This document shows, piece after piece, positions 40,738-52,355 of a stretch of DNA of 64,000 nt (position 1 is the stretch's first letter; each line of letters opens with the position of its first letter). The DNA is from Diacronema lutheri. Its lineage: Eukaryota; Haptophyta; Pavlovophyceae; Pavlovales; Pavlovaceae. Both the position numbers and the translations under genes were made by a program. The notes beneath the pieces are model-generated. The model was not told the origin of the DNA, made no database searches, and saw only the letters and a list, made by a program, of their open reading frames with translations. Location: positions 1,984,001-2,048,000 of the forward strand of contig JAGTXO010000001.1 in assembly GCA_019448385.1 (NCBI GenBank). The letters run 5' to 3'.

Positions 40738-41788
40738 ATGCACAAGTGGATCCCCAGCGCGGGGAAAGGGTGCGCGCGCCGCCTGGATGCGCCAGCATGA
40801 CGCGCCGTCGCGTACCTGTCCTCTCAGCGCCCTTCTGCTGCCCTCCCCTTCTCCCCTTCCCACCCGCTCCTCACGCCCGTAGCAACTTCAAGTATCAGTT
40901 CTCGCTGCGCGCCGTCTCGCTGCAGCTCGCGCGCGAGGTGCTGCACACGCTGCCGGCGGGCGCGTCGCTGCAAATCGTGTGCAAGCGCGGCAGCAAGGTT
41001 GCAGAGGTGTGCAGCGCACCGTGGCACCCACCCCCATCCCGGCCCGCCCCTCGACGCGCGCGGACGCTGAGCCGCGCGCGCGCCGCCGCCGACGCCGACG
41101 CCGCCGCCCGCGCAGACGGGCACGTTCGCGTGCGCCGGGGAGCAGACGGCGCTCGATGCGTCGGCGTCATCGACGCTCTCGCTCGTGTGCACGCTCCACC
41201 GCGAGCCCGACAAGCACGCGCGCTTCGAGGGCAAGCAAGCGACGCTCCTCGTGCAGGTGCTGCCGCCCGCCGGGAACGCGCGTCCGGCGGTGCTCTGTCG
41301 AGCGACGCTCGACCTGGCGGCGTACGCGGGCGTGACGTCTGTGTGCGAGACGATCGACGTGCCCCTCTTCCGCGAGCCCGGCGCGATGCTCGCCCTCGGC
41401 ACCCTCCGCCTAACCATCTCCAGCCGCTGGCTGAAGAACTACGACGCGGGCACGGCATACGCGCCCGCGCGTGACGACGCCATCTCGCTTGGCGGCTCGT
41501 CGCTCGGCGGCGGCGGCGGGTACGCGTCGGATGCGTCGCTCGGCTCCGTGTCCTCCCGCGCCTCGTCCGATGCCGGCTCCGCCTCCGCCGGGCATTCGGA
41601 CGCGGGCAGCGCGTGTGAGGACGCCGAGCTGAAGCCGGCCGGCCCACGGCAGTTGGCGGGTCCGGCGGGTCCGGCTGCGCCGGCCGGCGGCGGCAAGGGC
41701 GGTCTGAGCTCGGCCGCGTCAGCGCTGGGCGGGCTCGTGCGCGCTGCGTCGTTCGGGCGCGTGCAGCGCAAGGCGCCCGCGCCGCCGC

Positions 41789-41827
<39 letters not shown>

Positions 41828-43784
41828 GCGCGGCGGACGCGGCGGCGTCGCGCGCCGCGCGCGAGACGGCCGAGGCGGACGCGCGCGCGGCGGGCGCGCT
41901 CCTCGAGGCGGCGCGCGCGCAGCTCGCGAGCGAGCGTGCCGCCTCGGCCGCCACGATCGCCGCGCTCGCCGCCGCTCACGAGGACGCTGCCTCGCAGATC
42001 GCCGACCTCCAACGCGCCGCCGCCGCCGCGCGCGCGGCTGCGGCCGCGTCCGCCGCCGCCGCGGCGCGCGGCGGCGTAGCCCGGGCGGAGGAGGGCCGCG
42101 TTGCCGAGCTCGAGACCGAGCTCGCCGCCGCGCGCGCCGCGCGCGACGACGCGGAGGCGCGCGCGCTGCTCGCCGACGGCGCGCGCGCCGACGTGGACGT
42201 GGGCATGGCGGCCGCGCGCGCGGACGCCGCCGCGGCGAGCGCGCGCGCCGATCGCGCAGAGCGGCGCGCGGCAGAGCTCGAGGCGCGGCTCGGCGCGAGC
42301 GAGTGCGCCCTCGATGCCGCGCGCGCAGATGCGCCGCCGCCTCCGCGCGCCGCGCCGCACGCCGACGCGGCCGACGCGGCCCGCGCGGCGGAGGCGGACG
42401 CGCGCGACGCGGTCGAGCGCGCGCGCGCGCGCGAGGCGAGCGTGGCGAGCGCGGCGCTCGCCCGCGCGGGCGCTCAGCTCTCGGCGCTCGTCGGGCTGCT
42501 GCACTCGTACGGGGCGCCATGCTTTGACAATGCACGCCTCTCGCACGATGGCGACGACGGCATGGACGGCGGCGGCGCCGAACCGCCCGCCGCGCTCGCG
42601 TTGCTCATCGAGCGCGCGTCGGCGTGCAGCGCGTTGGCCGGCTCGCCCGCGGCCGACGACGGTAGCGACGCGCCGCGCGCGGACGGCGAGGTGCACGCGC
42701 GCGCGGCCGACACGCTGCACGCCGAGGGCAAGGCGGCGAACGGAGCGGGTTGCTTTGAGCTCGCAGCGTCGCTCTTCGAGGGGGCCTTCTTGCTCGCGCC
42801 TACGACCGCTCGCCTCCTCTCCCTCGCCAACATGCGTCTCAAGACAGCCGCGGGCGCGCGCACCGCCCTCGCCATATATGAGCACGTGCTCGCGTGCGCG
42901 CCGAGCGATGGCGGCGCAGGTGGGGCAGTCTCCGACAAGGAGCTCGCGATGGCCGCGCGCAAGCGCGGCGAGGCGGTGCACGTCGTGCGCGCGCTTCGCG
43001 CCGCGGCCGACGCCGCGGCGGACGCGCGCGCCGCAGCGGCCGGCGGCACCGCGGGCGACAATCGCGCGGTGCCAACGCCGTCGCCGGCGCAGCCGGGCGC
43101 ACCGTCCGACACGCGCGCGCTGCGCGCGCTGCACGCGACGCTGATGCACGAGAACGCGCACCTGAGGAGGTGCGCGCGCGCGCCCCTGCTCCGCGCGCCC
43201 AACCTGCCGTGCGGCGCGCTCACGTGTGCGCGCCCGCCGCGGGGTGGTTGGAATGGGGGGGGGGGGGGGGGGGGGGGCGCGCGCGCGTAGGCTTGTAACG
43301 GCTGTTGCGCCGCCTGCCGCGGCGGCGCGCGGCGCGCCCGCGAGCGCCGCGCGCTCCGTTGCGTCGCTCGCGTCGGCCGCATCGGCCGCACTGCCCGGCC
43401 ACGCCATTGAATTGTGGCTGCTCTGCGCCGAGATCGCTCGACTCGAGGAGGCGCTCTCGGGCGCGCGCTCTGTGCGTGGTGGGCTCGAGCTCGAGATGAG
43501 CGCCGCGGCTGTGCAGCTGCGCGCGCGGCAGCGCGAAGCGCGAAGAGGGCGCGAGCGCGCGCTTGAGCTTGCGAAGCGCGCGACCGCGCTCGAGGTCGCT
43601 CTTGTCGAGGTGTGCGCGCCTCAGCGGCGCGCGCGGCCGTCCGGCGCGGCGCACACGCGGTGCCCGATGCCCAGCGCCATGCATACTCACGCGCGCACGT
43701 GCGCGCGCGCAGGCGAGCGAGCCGAGTGGCGGCGTGCAGCAGCGCCTGGGTGATGCCGCGGCGGAGAGGGCGGCAGGTCGGTGA
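40738..43784 (+). CDS. EEIG1/EHBP1-type NT-C2 domain and coiled-coil protein
   Basis: Exons 40738-40769, 40883-41006, 41116-43169, 43291-43609 and 43713-43784 give 866 residues, all GT-AG and in phase. The first 32-nt exon encodes MHKWIPSAGKG, continuing GNFKYQFSLRAVSLQL, the opening of an N-terminal C2 (EEIG1/EHBP1) domain. Its later strands are TLSLVCTLHREPDKHARFEG, ATLDLAAYAG and GTLRLTISSRWL. These C2-like modules bind membranes or membrane proteins and occur in trafficking and cytoskeleton linkers. After a Ser/Gly/Pro linker with a poly-Pro run (near residue 280) come long Ala/Arg/Glu coiled coils (residues 300-470 and 720-840). A TPR-like helical pair lies between (AKAANGAGCFELAASLFEGA). 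The intron before exon 4 contains a G23 run. Confidence 0.82.
43255..43277 (+). repeat. G23 homopolymer in intron
   Basis: It lies in the intron 43170-43290 of the NT-C2 gene, 13 bp before the TAG acceptor. This is the opposite base to the C tract near the SET acceptor. Confidence 0.85.
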
Positions 43785-43860
43785 TCGACTGGGCTGCACG
43801 CGGAGAAATGGTAGCGCAGCTGCGCCAAGAGGAGCAGTTCCCTGCCGACGCGTCCCTGCC

Positions 43861-43910
43861 GACTCATGACATGGACGTAGGGTGACTGAAGAGCGCCCAT
43901 GTCATGAGTC
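43861..43910. repeat. Perfect 14-bp inverted repeat between genes
   Basis: GACTCATGACATGG (43861-43874) and CCATGTCATGAGTC (43897-43910) enclose a 22-nt loop. It sits between the NT-C2 stop (43784) and the giant-gene start (43958). A further half repeat GTCATGAC follows. It could be a 3' RNA hairpin or a binding site for a dimeric factor; the TGACTCA core is the classic AP-1-like bZIP site. Confidence 0.7.
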
Positions 43911-43957
43911 ATGACCACATCGCCCAACGGGCCAACAATAATGGCGCCTACAGGTGC

Positions 43958-46900
43958 ATGGTGAAGCAAACGATGCTGTTCGCGTTCGCCGCGTTCGCCG
44001 GGCTGGCGGCGAGCCCGCTCGAGCTGGTGCGCTTCCCAGTTGACTCGCGCGCCTCTTTCATCCCCGTCTCCGCCTTCTCAAACGAGTTGCTCGGCTGGCG
44101 CGCAGTGGCCGACGCCGCGCCGGCCAGCCGACGGCTCGCGGTCAGGGGCGGCGCCAACTGCGACAGCAACTTTATGCAGGAGCTGACGGGCGGCAGCGGC
44201 GCGATCGAGCTGTACGATGTGGCCAACGGCTACAACGCCTATCAGACGTGCTATTGGCGCATCAAGCCCACGGTGCCGACTGGCTCGATCACACTCTTCT
44301 TCTCCGACTTCTCGCTCCCCGCTGGCGGGCTGGTGCGCGCGCCGCCAGCCGCCGGCCGCCGGCCGCGCGCGGCCGGCGTCGCGCGCCACATCCGCTGTGC
44401 GCGTGGCGACGCGCCCACTTGCAAGTGCCTCCGCCTGCGCGTCCGCCTGCCCTCGCCATGGGCGTTCCCCCCGTTCCCCCCGTTATCCCCCTCATCCTGC
44501 AGCACTTTGTGCAGGTCTTTTCCGTGTCGGTGACCAACGAGCTCACGCTGCTGCGGCTCGAGCCGGCGAATCTCGGCTCGTCGGGCATTCCGCTGCCCGT
44601 CACCTGCTCGTGCGACCAGATGCTCGTCAAGTTCCGCTCGACGTACGATGCGGGCGCCGCGTTCGCCGGGCTGCGTGCCACCTACTCGGCGCTGGAGTTC
44701 GCGGTGCACACGATCGCGCCGCTCTCCGGGCCGACGAGCGGCGGCGTGACGGTGACGGTGCGCGGCGTGTTCAAGGGGCACACGGGTCTGCGCTGCGAGT
44801 GGACCTCCGCCGTCGCCTCCACCTTCGTCCCGTCCGACGACATTACGACGACTGTTGACGCTGCATCGCCCGACACGCTCGTGCGATGCGCGCTCGCGCC
44901 CAGTCTCGGCGCAACCGCCGCGCGGTACGACTTCCAGCTGGCGGGGACGGCGACGGGCGCGTCGGCGGAGAGCATCGCACCGCTCACGACCGGCGCGTAC
45001 CACATGTACCCCGACCCCGTCCTCGCCTCGCTCAGCCCGCAGAGTGGCAGGTACCTCGATTCAATTTCGATCACCTTCTCGTTGCCCGTCTCGCAGGTCG
45101 TGCTCCCGCCGGCCGCCGCCGACTACCGGTGCAAATTCGGCTCGGTGGTGGTGTCGGGCACGGCGCGCGGCACGGGCGGGATGAGCTGCGCCGTGCCGAT
45201 GCCGCTCAGCGCCACGGCCACCGTCCAGCTCGCCGTCGCGCTCAACGGCGTCTCGTACTCGCCGTCGACGCTGCCGTTCACCTACGCGGACGCGTACTGC
45301 GGCGGCGCCGCCACCGAGCAGCGCGCAGCGGGCACGATCAGCGACCACGAACGCTCGGTGGCGGGCAGTCCGTACCGGCCCTATTCCGCCTGCTCGTGGC
45401 TCATCCTGCCGCCCGCCGGGTTGGGCAGCTGCCGCATCGCTCTCGAGTTCAAAATTGCCGACCTGTCGGCGGGCGAGGACGCGGTCGAGATCTTCGACGG
45501 TGGCTCGGCGTCGGCGCCGCTGCTGCGCCGGTTCCCCGATGGGCCCAACGACGCGCTCGCGCGGCTCGCGCCGCTCGTGAGCGCAGACTGCCGTCTCTTT
45601 GTCCGCTTCCGCACCAAAGTGCTCACTGGGCGCACCGGCTTTGCAGCGGCCTTCTCGGCGCAGCCGCTCGGGCTCATCGGCGTCTCGCCCGCGCTCGCCG
45701 GCACAGGCGCCAACGGCACGACGACGCTCACGCTCTCGGGGCAGTTTGTCGACGTGCCGCTCAACACGACAGGCGTTGCATGCGTCTTCACGCGCGCGGG
45801 CGGCGAGGAGGCCACCACGCCCGCATCCAAGGCGTCCGACGCGCGCGTTCGGTGCGACGCGCCGGTGTGGACGCGGCCGGACGCACCCGTGCAGGAGCAG
45901 GTGAGCCTCTCGTTGCGCGTCGGCCAGCTCGCGTCGCCATCGGCGCTCGATTTCACGCTCGTGCTCGAACCGTCCGTGGCGTCAGTCAGCCCGCCCTCCG
46001 GCCCCATCGGCCGCGTCGTGACCGTGCGCGGCGCCAACTTTGCGCGCACGGCGGAGCTCTCGTGCTCGTTTGGGCCGACCGTTGTCGCAGCCACGTTCGT
46101 GAGCGCGGAGGAGGTGGTGTGCGTCGCGCCCGTGCCGGCGCGGCTGGATCGGGAGCCGTCGCCCACCGTCTCCGTCACCGTCTCGAACAACGCGGCCTAC
46201 TTCCCGCCGAGCGCCGCCTCTTTTCAATTCATGGTCTACTGCGGCGCACCCGCGTCGTCGCCGCTCGAGGTGATCACGTCGGTTGGGACGGTCGTCGACC
46301 ACGCGAGCGTCGGCGACACTCCAGGCTCGGGCGCGGTTGGGACGTACATGCCCCTCTCCGAGTGCTTCTTCAACATACAACCTTCCCGCGCGGCGTCCGT
46401 CAACCTTCAATTCGACCGCTTGTCGATGAGCGCAGCCGACGCGCTTGTGATCACCGACGCCGGCGGCCGCTCGTACGATGCGCTCGCGCTGCAGCGCGCG
46501 CGCGGCGGCGTCGCGCCGAGCTTCTCCGCGCTGCCCACGCCCGTGAGCGTGCGCTTTGCCACCTCCGCCCAGCCGCTCGGCAACGGTTTCGCGCTCTCGT
46601 ATGCAGACCCGCGCTTCGCGCGATCCGCGTGCCCGGCGGGCGGCGCGGCCGCTGGCCGGACCACGTTCGTGACGAGCGCGCAGAACGACGTCTTCTCGTC
46701 GACGCTGCTCGACGAGGCGTGGATCTACCACCAGATAGTCCTTGCGCCCGAGCCGACGGGTAACAAGCGCACGCTCGTCGTCACGATCAACCAGCTGCTC
46801 ACCACCGACGCGCTCGCATCGTACTCGATGCAGGGTGGCTGCCCGTCGCAGGCGCTCTTCGACGCGAGCGCGACCGTGCCGGCGAACGGCGCCCTCTCCC

Positions 46901-49900
46901 TCTTCACATGCACGGGCGCGGCGCAGTCGACCGTGTACGTTGGCGTGCTCGGCCAGGCCGGCGACGGTAGTTACATCCCGTACGAGTTCTCGTGGCAGGC
47001 GTCGCTGATCGACCAGCTCACCGAGGTGCAGCGCGACATGACGCTCCTCCTTGCCGACGGCGGCGCGCTCTACGCGAAGATCGGCGAGCCGTCCGACCCG
47101 CAGCTCTGGTCAGCCATCCTGATCACCGTCGAGATTACCACCGCCCAGTACACCGGCGCGTACGCCGGCGAGCTCGGCGTGAACGCCGCCGTGTGCGGCC
47201 CGCCGGGCCAGGAGCAGTACCGCGTGGTTGCCGCGCATCCGGACTCGAATCGGTGGGAGATCTCGATCATCGAGCCGCCCGCAACGGCGGCGTGTGCGCG
47301 TTCGGGGTACGGTGGCGTTGGCGTCGAGTGGGTCGTCGTCTTCCAGCCCACGCCCGGCATCGACGCCAACGGCGCGAGCGTCGAGGCGGACGTGCGGCTG
47401 TCGGTAGACTACGCGGCGCACGCGCGCGCGCCGAGCACGAGCGCGGCCTCGCTCGACACGCAGGCGTCGATCGCGCCGGGGCAGGAGCATTTCTTCTCGC
47501 TCGCCGGGCGCGCGATCATCGACGTGACGGTCAGCCCGTGCGCGTGGGACGCGGCCACTTCCGCCTTTGACTGCGATGCGACCCTCTCGTCGGCAGGCGG
47601 CCTCGTGTTCGAGGTGCGCGCGCACAAGGCGGACAGCGAGTGCTTCGACCCGGCCGAGGTGAGCGCGACGGCGGTGGCGTCAAGCGGCGCCTACCGGCTG
47701 AGCGCGTGCGGCGCGACCAACGCCGGTCCTACCCTCCGCTGGGTCATCGCCGTCAGCGCCACCGGCGTCGACTATGCGGTCCGCTACCGGCTCAAGGCGT
47801 CCGCCTCCGACGTGACAGCTGTCGTCGCGGCCGGCGGCGCGCCGATCGTCGAGTCGTCCGTCTTCCCGGGTGACGCTCGGTACTACCGGGTGAACGTGCC
47901 CGAGTCGCACGAGCTCGACATCACGCTCTCGATCTTCACCGAGGCCACCGCGCCGCTGCTCACGATCGCCGCGACGACGAGTGGGTGCGAGCTCGCATCT
48001 GCTGAATTTGCCGGCTCGGACGGCGTGCATGTCGTCGACGCGTACCGCGCGGCGTCGTCGGGCGCGCCGGCGCAGATGTATCGCATGACGCTGCAGGGGT
48101 GCACCGCCGCCGTCTACTTTGTCTCCGTCACTCTCGCACCCGAGTCCGTCACCGGCATCGGCCCCTTCTCGTTCACGGCGGCGTTTGCGACGCACACGCG
48201 CGAGTTACCCGCGCTCGCGCCCGGCACGATGCGCACGGCGGGGCACGCGGTGCTGCCCGGGGTGCTGCACACGTTCCTTGCGCGCCTCGATCCGGCGCTC
48301 TCGCTCACCATCACGCTCACCCAGCAGGTCGACAGCAATCTCGCCGACGAGGCCGATGCGCTCGACCTGTGGGCGTTGCCGCTCGAGGGCGCGGGCGCGA
48401 CGGCGGACGAGCTCGCGTGCAGCTCGGCTGGCGCGCCGACGGGGCGGTACGAGGTACGCGTGGGCCAGACGACGGCGGCGGGCACGGCGATCACGCGCAC
48501 GCTCACCGTTGCCGAGTGCGCCGCGTCCGCCGTGCTCATCGGCGTGCAGTCACGCAACGCGCGCGCGGGCGCGTTCACGGAGTACGCGGTGCAGCTCATC
48601 AGCGCGTCGCGCGCTTTGGCCGCGGGCTCGAGCGCGGCGACGCTGCTCGGCGGAGCGCTGGTTGCGGGACAGGGAAACACGTTTCAGGTCCAGTCGGACG
48701 CACTTGATTCGACGATCGCCGTGCGCGTCCTCGTGCCCGCCGCACAGGCGGGCGCGAGCGCGAGCGCGATTGGTCTGCAGGTCGACGGGCAGCAGTCGGC
48801 GTGCGCCGCGATCGCTAACGCGGATGTCGTGTCGAATGGCATCCTGATCGACACGGAGTGGTTGTTCGCGTCGGCGCTGTGCGCCGCACAGGCGACGAGC
48901 GCGCTCGCCACCTATTCGCTGCGCGTCACGGGCAACCGCGACGCGCTCGCCGACGCGAGCCCGCTCGCGTACGGCGTGCGCGTGCTCGTTGAGCCGCAGG
49001 TGGACTACGCGGCCGTGCTCTCGCCCGCGCAGCCGCTCTCGGGCACGTTCGTGCTGTCGCACGGCACGTGGCTGTACAACTATATGCGCGTGCCCATTCG
49101 TGCCGCTTCGGAGACCGGGCCGTACCGCGCGAGCTTTGCGCTCACGGTCGCGACGGCCACATCGGCGGCGGACGGTGCCGTTACGCCGCTCGTCGACCTC
49201 TCGCTGCTGCAGGTCTATCTGCAGTTTGGCGCATGCCCTTCGCAGGCGTCGGGCCAGTTCCAGATCGGGCGGAATGGCCTCGTCGCCATCCCCGACACGT
49301 TCGCCCTCGTGCCTGGCGGGAAGCTGTACATTGGGCTGCGTGGCAACTGGGCGACAAGTGCGCGGTACGCGTTTCGCGCGCGCCCGAGCTTCGTGTGCGA
49401 CGTGGGCTTCGTCTCGAGCAGCTACTCGGAGCCGTGCCGCGCGTGCGAGCCAGGCACCGTCAACCCGACCGCCGGCGCGAGCGCGTGCACGCGCTGCTCC
49501 ATCGGCGAGGAGCAGCCGCTCAGCGGCCAGGCGGCGTGCACCAAGTGCGGCTTCGGCCGCTTCCAGTCGCTGCCCGGCCAACCGAGCTGCGAGCTGTGCC
49601 CCGCGGGCTCGGAAGGCACGCGACGCGGCGCGCGTGAGTGCGAGTTGTGCGCGCGCGGCCTGTACTCCGAGGTGCGCGGCTCAGAGGCCTGCTTGCAGTG
49701 CCCCGAGGGCACGAGCACGGCTTCGGAAGGCGCGGCGCTGGCGACCGACTGCGAGTGCGCGCGCGGCTTCTACAATCCGGCGCTGCTCCCCGGCCAGGCG
49801 TGCGCGCCGTGCCCACTTGGTGCGCAGTGCGACGGCGGCTTGGGCCTCGAGTCGATGCCCTACCCGACGCCCGGCTACTTCCAGGTGATGCCGCCGCGCG

Positions 49901-52074
49901 CGCGGGGTGTGGGTGGAGAGGGGGGGGGGGGGGGGGGGGGGGGCCGCGCGCCGGCTCATCGGTGTGCGTGCCGCCGTTTGCCGCGCGCCGCGCTTGCGCA
50001 GGAGTGGGACGAGTCCCTGCTGCTCGCGCAGACGGCGCTGACCGACCCGCAGCAGACGCAGTACTTCTTCCTCACGCAAGAGGTCTGGCCTTTCTTGGAG
50101 CTCACCCAGCAGACGCCGCGCTACTGGGGCGCCGAATTCTTTTTGCCGTGCACGCCTGCGGCCGCGTGCGTCGGCGGCAAGTGGTGGCTCAACTATGCGG
50201 GGCCAGACGCGATCTTCGACACGAATGAGGGCTACCTCTCTGTGCAGTGCGCCGAGGGCTATTCGAATCCACAGGGCACGCGCCAGTGCAACCGCTGCGC
50301 CGACGGCTTCTACCGGAACGTCTCAAACGAGTGTGTGGCATGCACGACCAATGCGGGCCAGCTGGTGGCGATGGCGATTGGGCTGGTGATCCTCGCCGCT
50401 GCGATGTACTCAGTCTCCAAGTCGGGCTTCAACGTCGGCGCGATCGCAATCTCGATCAACTTTTTGCAGGTGACGTCGATCTTTGCCTCCTTCCAGATCG
50501 CATGGCCTCTCAACGTGCTTCTGCTCTTCCGTTTCTTCGAGTTCTTCCAGATCGGGATCGACATCGCGCAGCCCGAGTGCGTCGTGCCGTCGATCGGCTA
50601 CTCGGAGAAGTGGATCTTCATGATGGCGCTGCCGCTCATCTTCCTGTGCATGCTCTGCACCATCCTGATTGTCATCCACGGCCACCACGCGGTGCTCACG
50701 CGCACGCGCTTCAGCCTCTGGTTCAAGCGCAAGTTTCCTCGGCTTATGCGCAAGCCGGAGAAGCCTCGCGCGCCTAACGACGAGAGCCGCGCCGAGATGC
50801 TCAAGCGCGAGCTCGTGAATCTGTCCGCGCTCGTGCTCTTCAAGGGTGGCGCATCGATGGTCCAGACCTCGACGCGCCAAACGCGCGAGGTGGTCGCCGA
50901 TTCGATCATCAACGCCTTCTTCATGTTCCTCACGCTCTTCTACCTGGCTGCCGTGCAGAAGGCGCTCGAGCCCTTCGCCTGCTTCTCCACCCAGTTCGAC
51001 GACAATGGCGTGCCCGCGGCGCGCGTGATGCGCGCGGACGCGTCGATCGCGTGCGAGTGGGATGACCCAATCTGGCGGCTGCTCGCGACGGGCGGCGTGA
51101 TCGCGGGCGTGCTCTACGGTATCGGGATCCCCGCGTCGATCCTCACCTTCCTCTACACCGGCCGCTTCCGCCTCAATGTGCTCGCGTTTGGGCGCAAGTT
51201 TGGCTACCTCTACCGCCGCTACGAGCGCGAGTGGTACTTTTGGGAGGTGCTCGTTCTGAGCCGCAAGCTCAGCCTCGCGGCGACGCGCCTATTTTTGTCG
51301 GCGCACGTGTTCGCGCAGTCCACCTTCGGCGTCGTGATCATCACCGCGTTCCTCTCAGCGCAGGTGTGCGCCGCGCGCGCGTCGCGGCGACCGCGCTGCG
51401 CGCATGCATGCAGCGCGAGCACGCTGCTGCGCCTCGGCCGACTCGCGCCCCGCCGCGCCGGCGCGCAGGTGTTCGCCCGGCCGTATGAGGAGGCGCACCT
51501 CGACCTTATGGAGACGGTGCTCCTCTCGGCCAACTACATCACGCTCTCAATGGGCTTCACACGACAGGTCCTCAGCCAGCAGCCGTGGTACAACAAGGAC
51601 CAGCGGTACGCGCTCGCGCTCGAGACGGGCATCTTCACGGTGCTCGTCTTGTGCCTCGCCTTCATCGTCTTCCTCCTCGTTTACGACAGCACGCGCCAGC
51701 TGATCCGACTCTACCGCAGGCGCTCGCTCGGCGAGGGCAAGTACGGTGCGGGTCAGTTGCTGCACCTGCACAACCTGGACAAGCACACCGAGGAGCTCCA
51801 GGTGCTCGGCCAGACGTACATGCTTGCGTCGAGGCGCGTGCCGTACATCTCGTGGCTGCTGCAGGCGAGCGTGGAGGACAAGCTCCTCTTCGAGAGCGTC
51901 TTCAAGAGCTTCAAGCACTTCCTCGAGGAGTCGGAGAAGCGCACGCGCAACGAGGCGGCGGGCGCAAAGAAGCGCGCGCTCGCGACCGATGAGCTTAGGA
52001 AGCGGAAGCAACGTAGGCACAAGCCGAGCGGCGGCGGCGCGCACGGCCCGCTCACGCTCTGGCGGAGCCGATGA
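43958..52074 (+). CDS. Giant CUB/TIG/cysteine-rich multi-pass membrane protein
   Basis: Exons 43958-44332, 44515-49884, 50002-51363 and 51469-52074 give 2570 residues, all GT-AG phase 0. Signal peptide MVKQTMLFAFAAFAGLAA. The ectodomain has CUB-like domains near 55, 385 and 700 (CDSNFMQELTGGSGAIELYD; YCGG; YCGAP). TIG/IPT domains lie near 190, 290, 510 and 610 (PLSGPTSGGVTVTVRG; SVSPPSGPIGRVVTVRGANF). Then come repeated beta-rich units of unknown type (850-1745) and GCC2/GCC3 Cys-rich repeats near 1755-1900 (CEPGTVNPTAGASACTRC). The C-terminal 550 residues carry about seven membrane helices with cytosolic basic loops, resembling the TRP-like channel region of protist GCC2/GCC3 proteins. Ligand and activity are unknown; an adhesion, sensor or channel role is an inference. 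The ATG at 43958 was chosen for its signal peptide; ATGs at 43901 or 43940 are possible. Confidence 0.83.
49921..49943 (+). repeat. G23 homopolymer in intron of the giant gene
   Basis: It lies in the intron 49885-50001. It is the same length as the G run at 43255 and in the same position class, inside a short intron on the sense strand. Confidence 0.85.
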
Positions 52075-52355
52075 GCGAGACCGCGCCGGTGGACGCTTGC
52101 GGAAAGCGTCGTGCTCAGCGCGGCGGTGCGTTACAACCGTCAGACCGGCGGTCCGACACGCTGTCGGGAAGTCCGGATTTCCTTTTCAGCGACGGCCATT
52201 TAATAAGCATCGCGGGAAGGCACGCCCGAGCCCAGCCCGCTCGGCAGCGGCGCGCGCGCTGCCTCGTCAGTCGCCGCGCCTCCACTCCCCCGCTCAGGCG
52301 GCCCTTCGCACTGGATGCGCTTCCCTTGCAATCGCTGCGACCGCAGGTTGCCACC

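Noticed and set aside
41439-43799. Several long antisense frames across the NT-C2/coiled-coil gene
   Set aside because: In very GC-rich coding DNA, long antisense frames arise by codon bias. None shows a motif, and the plus-strand exons join in phase.
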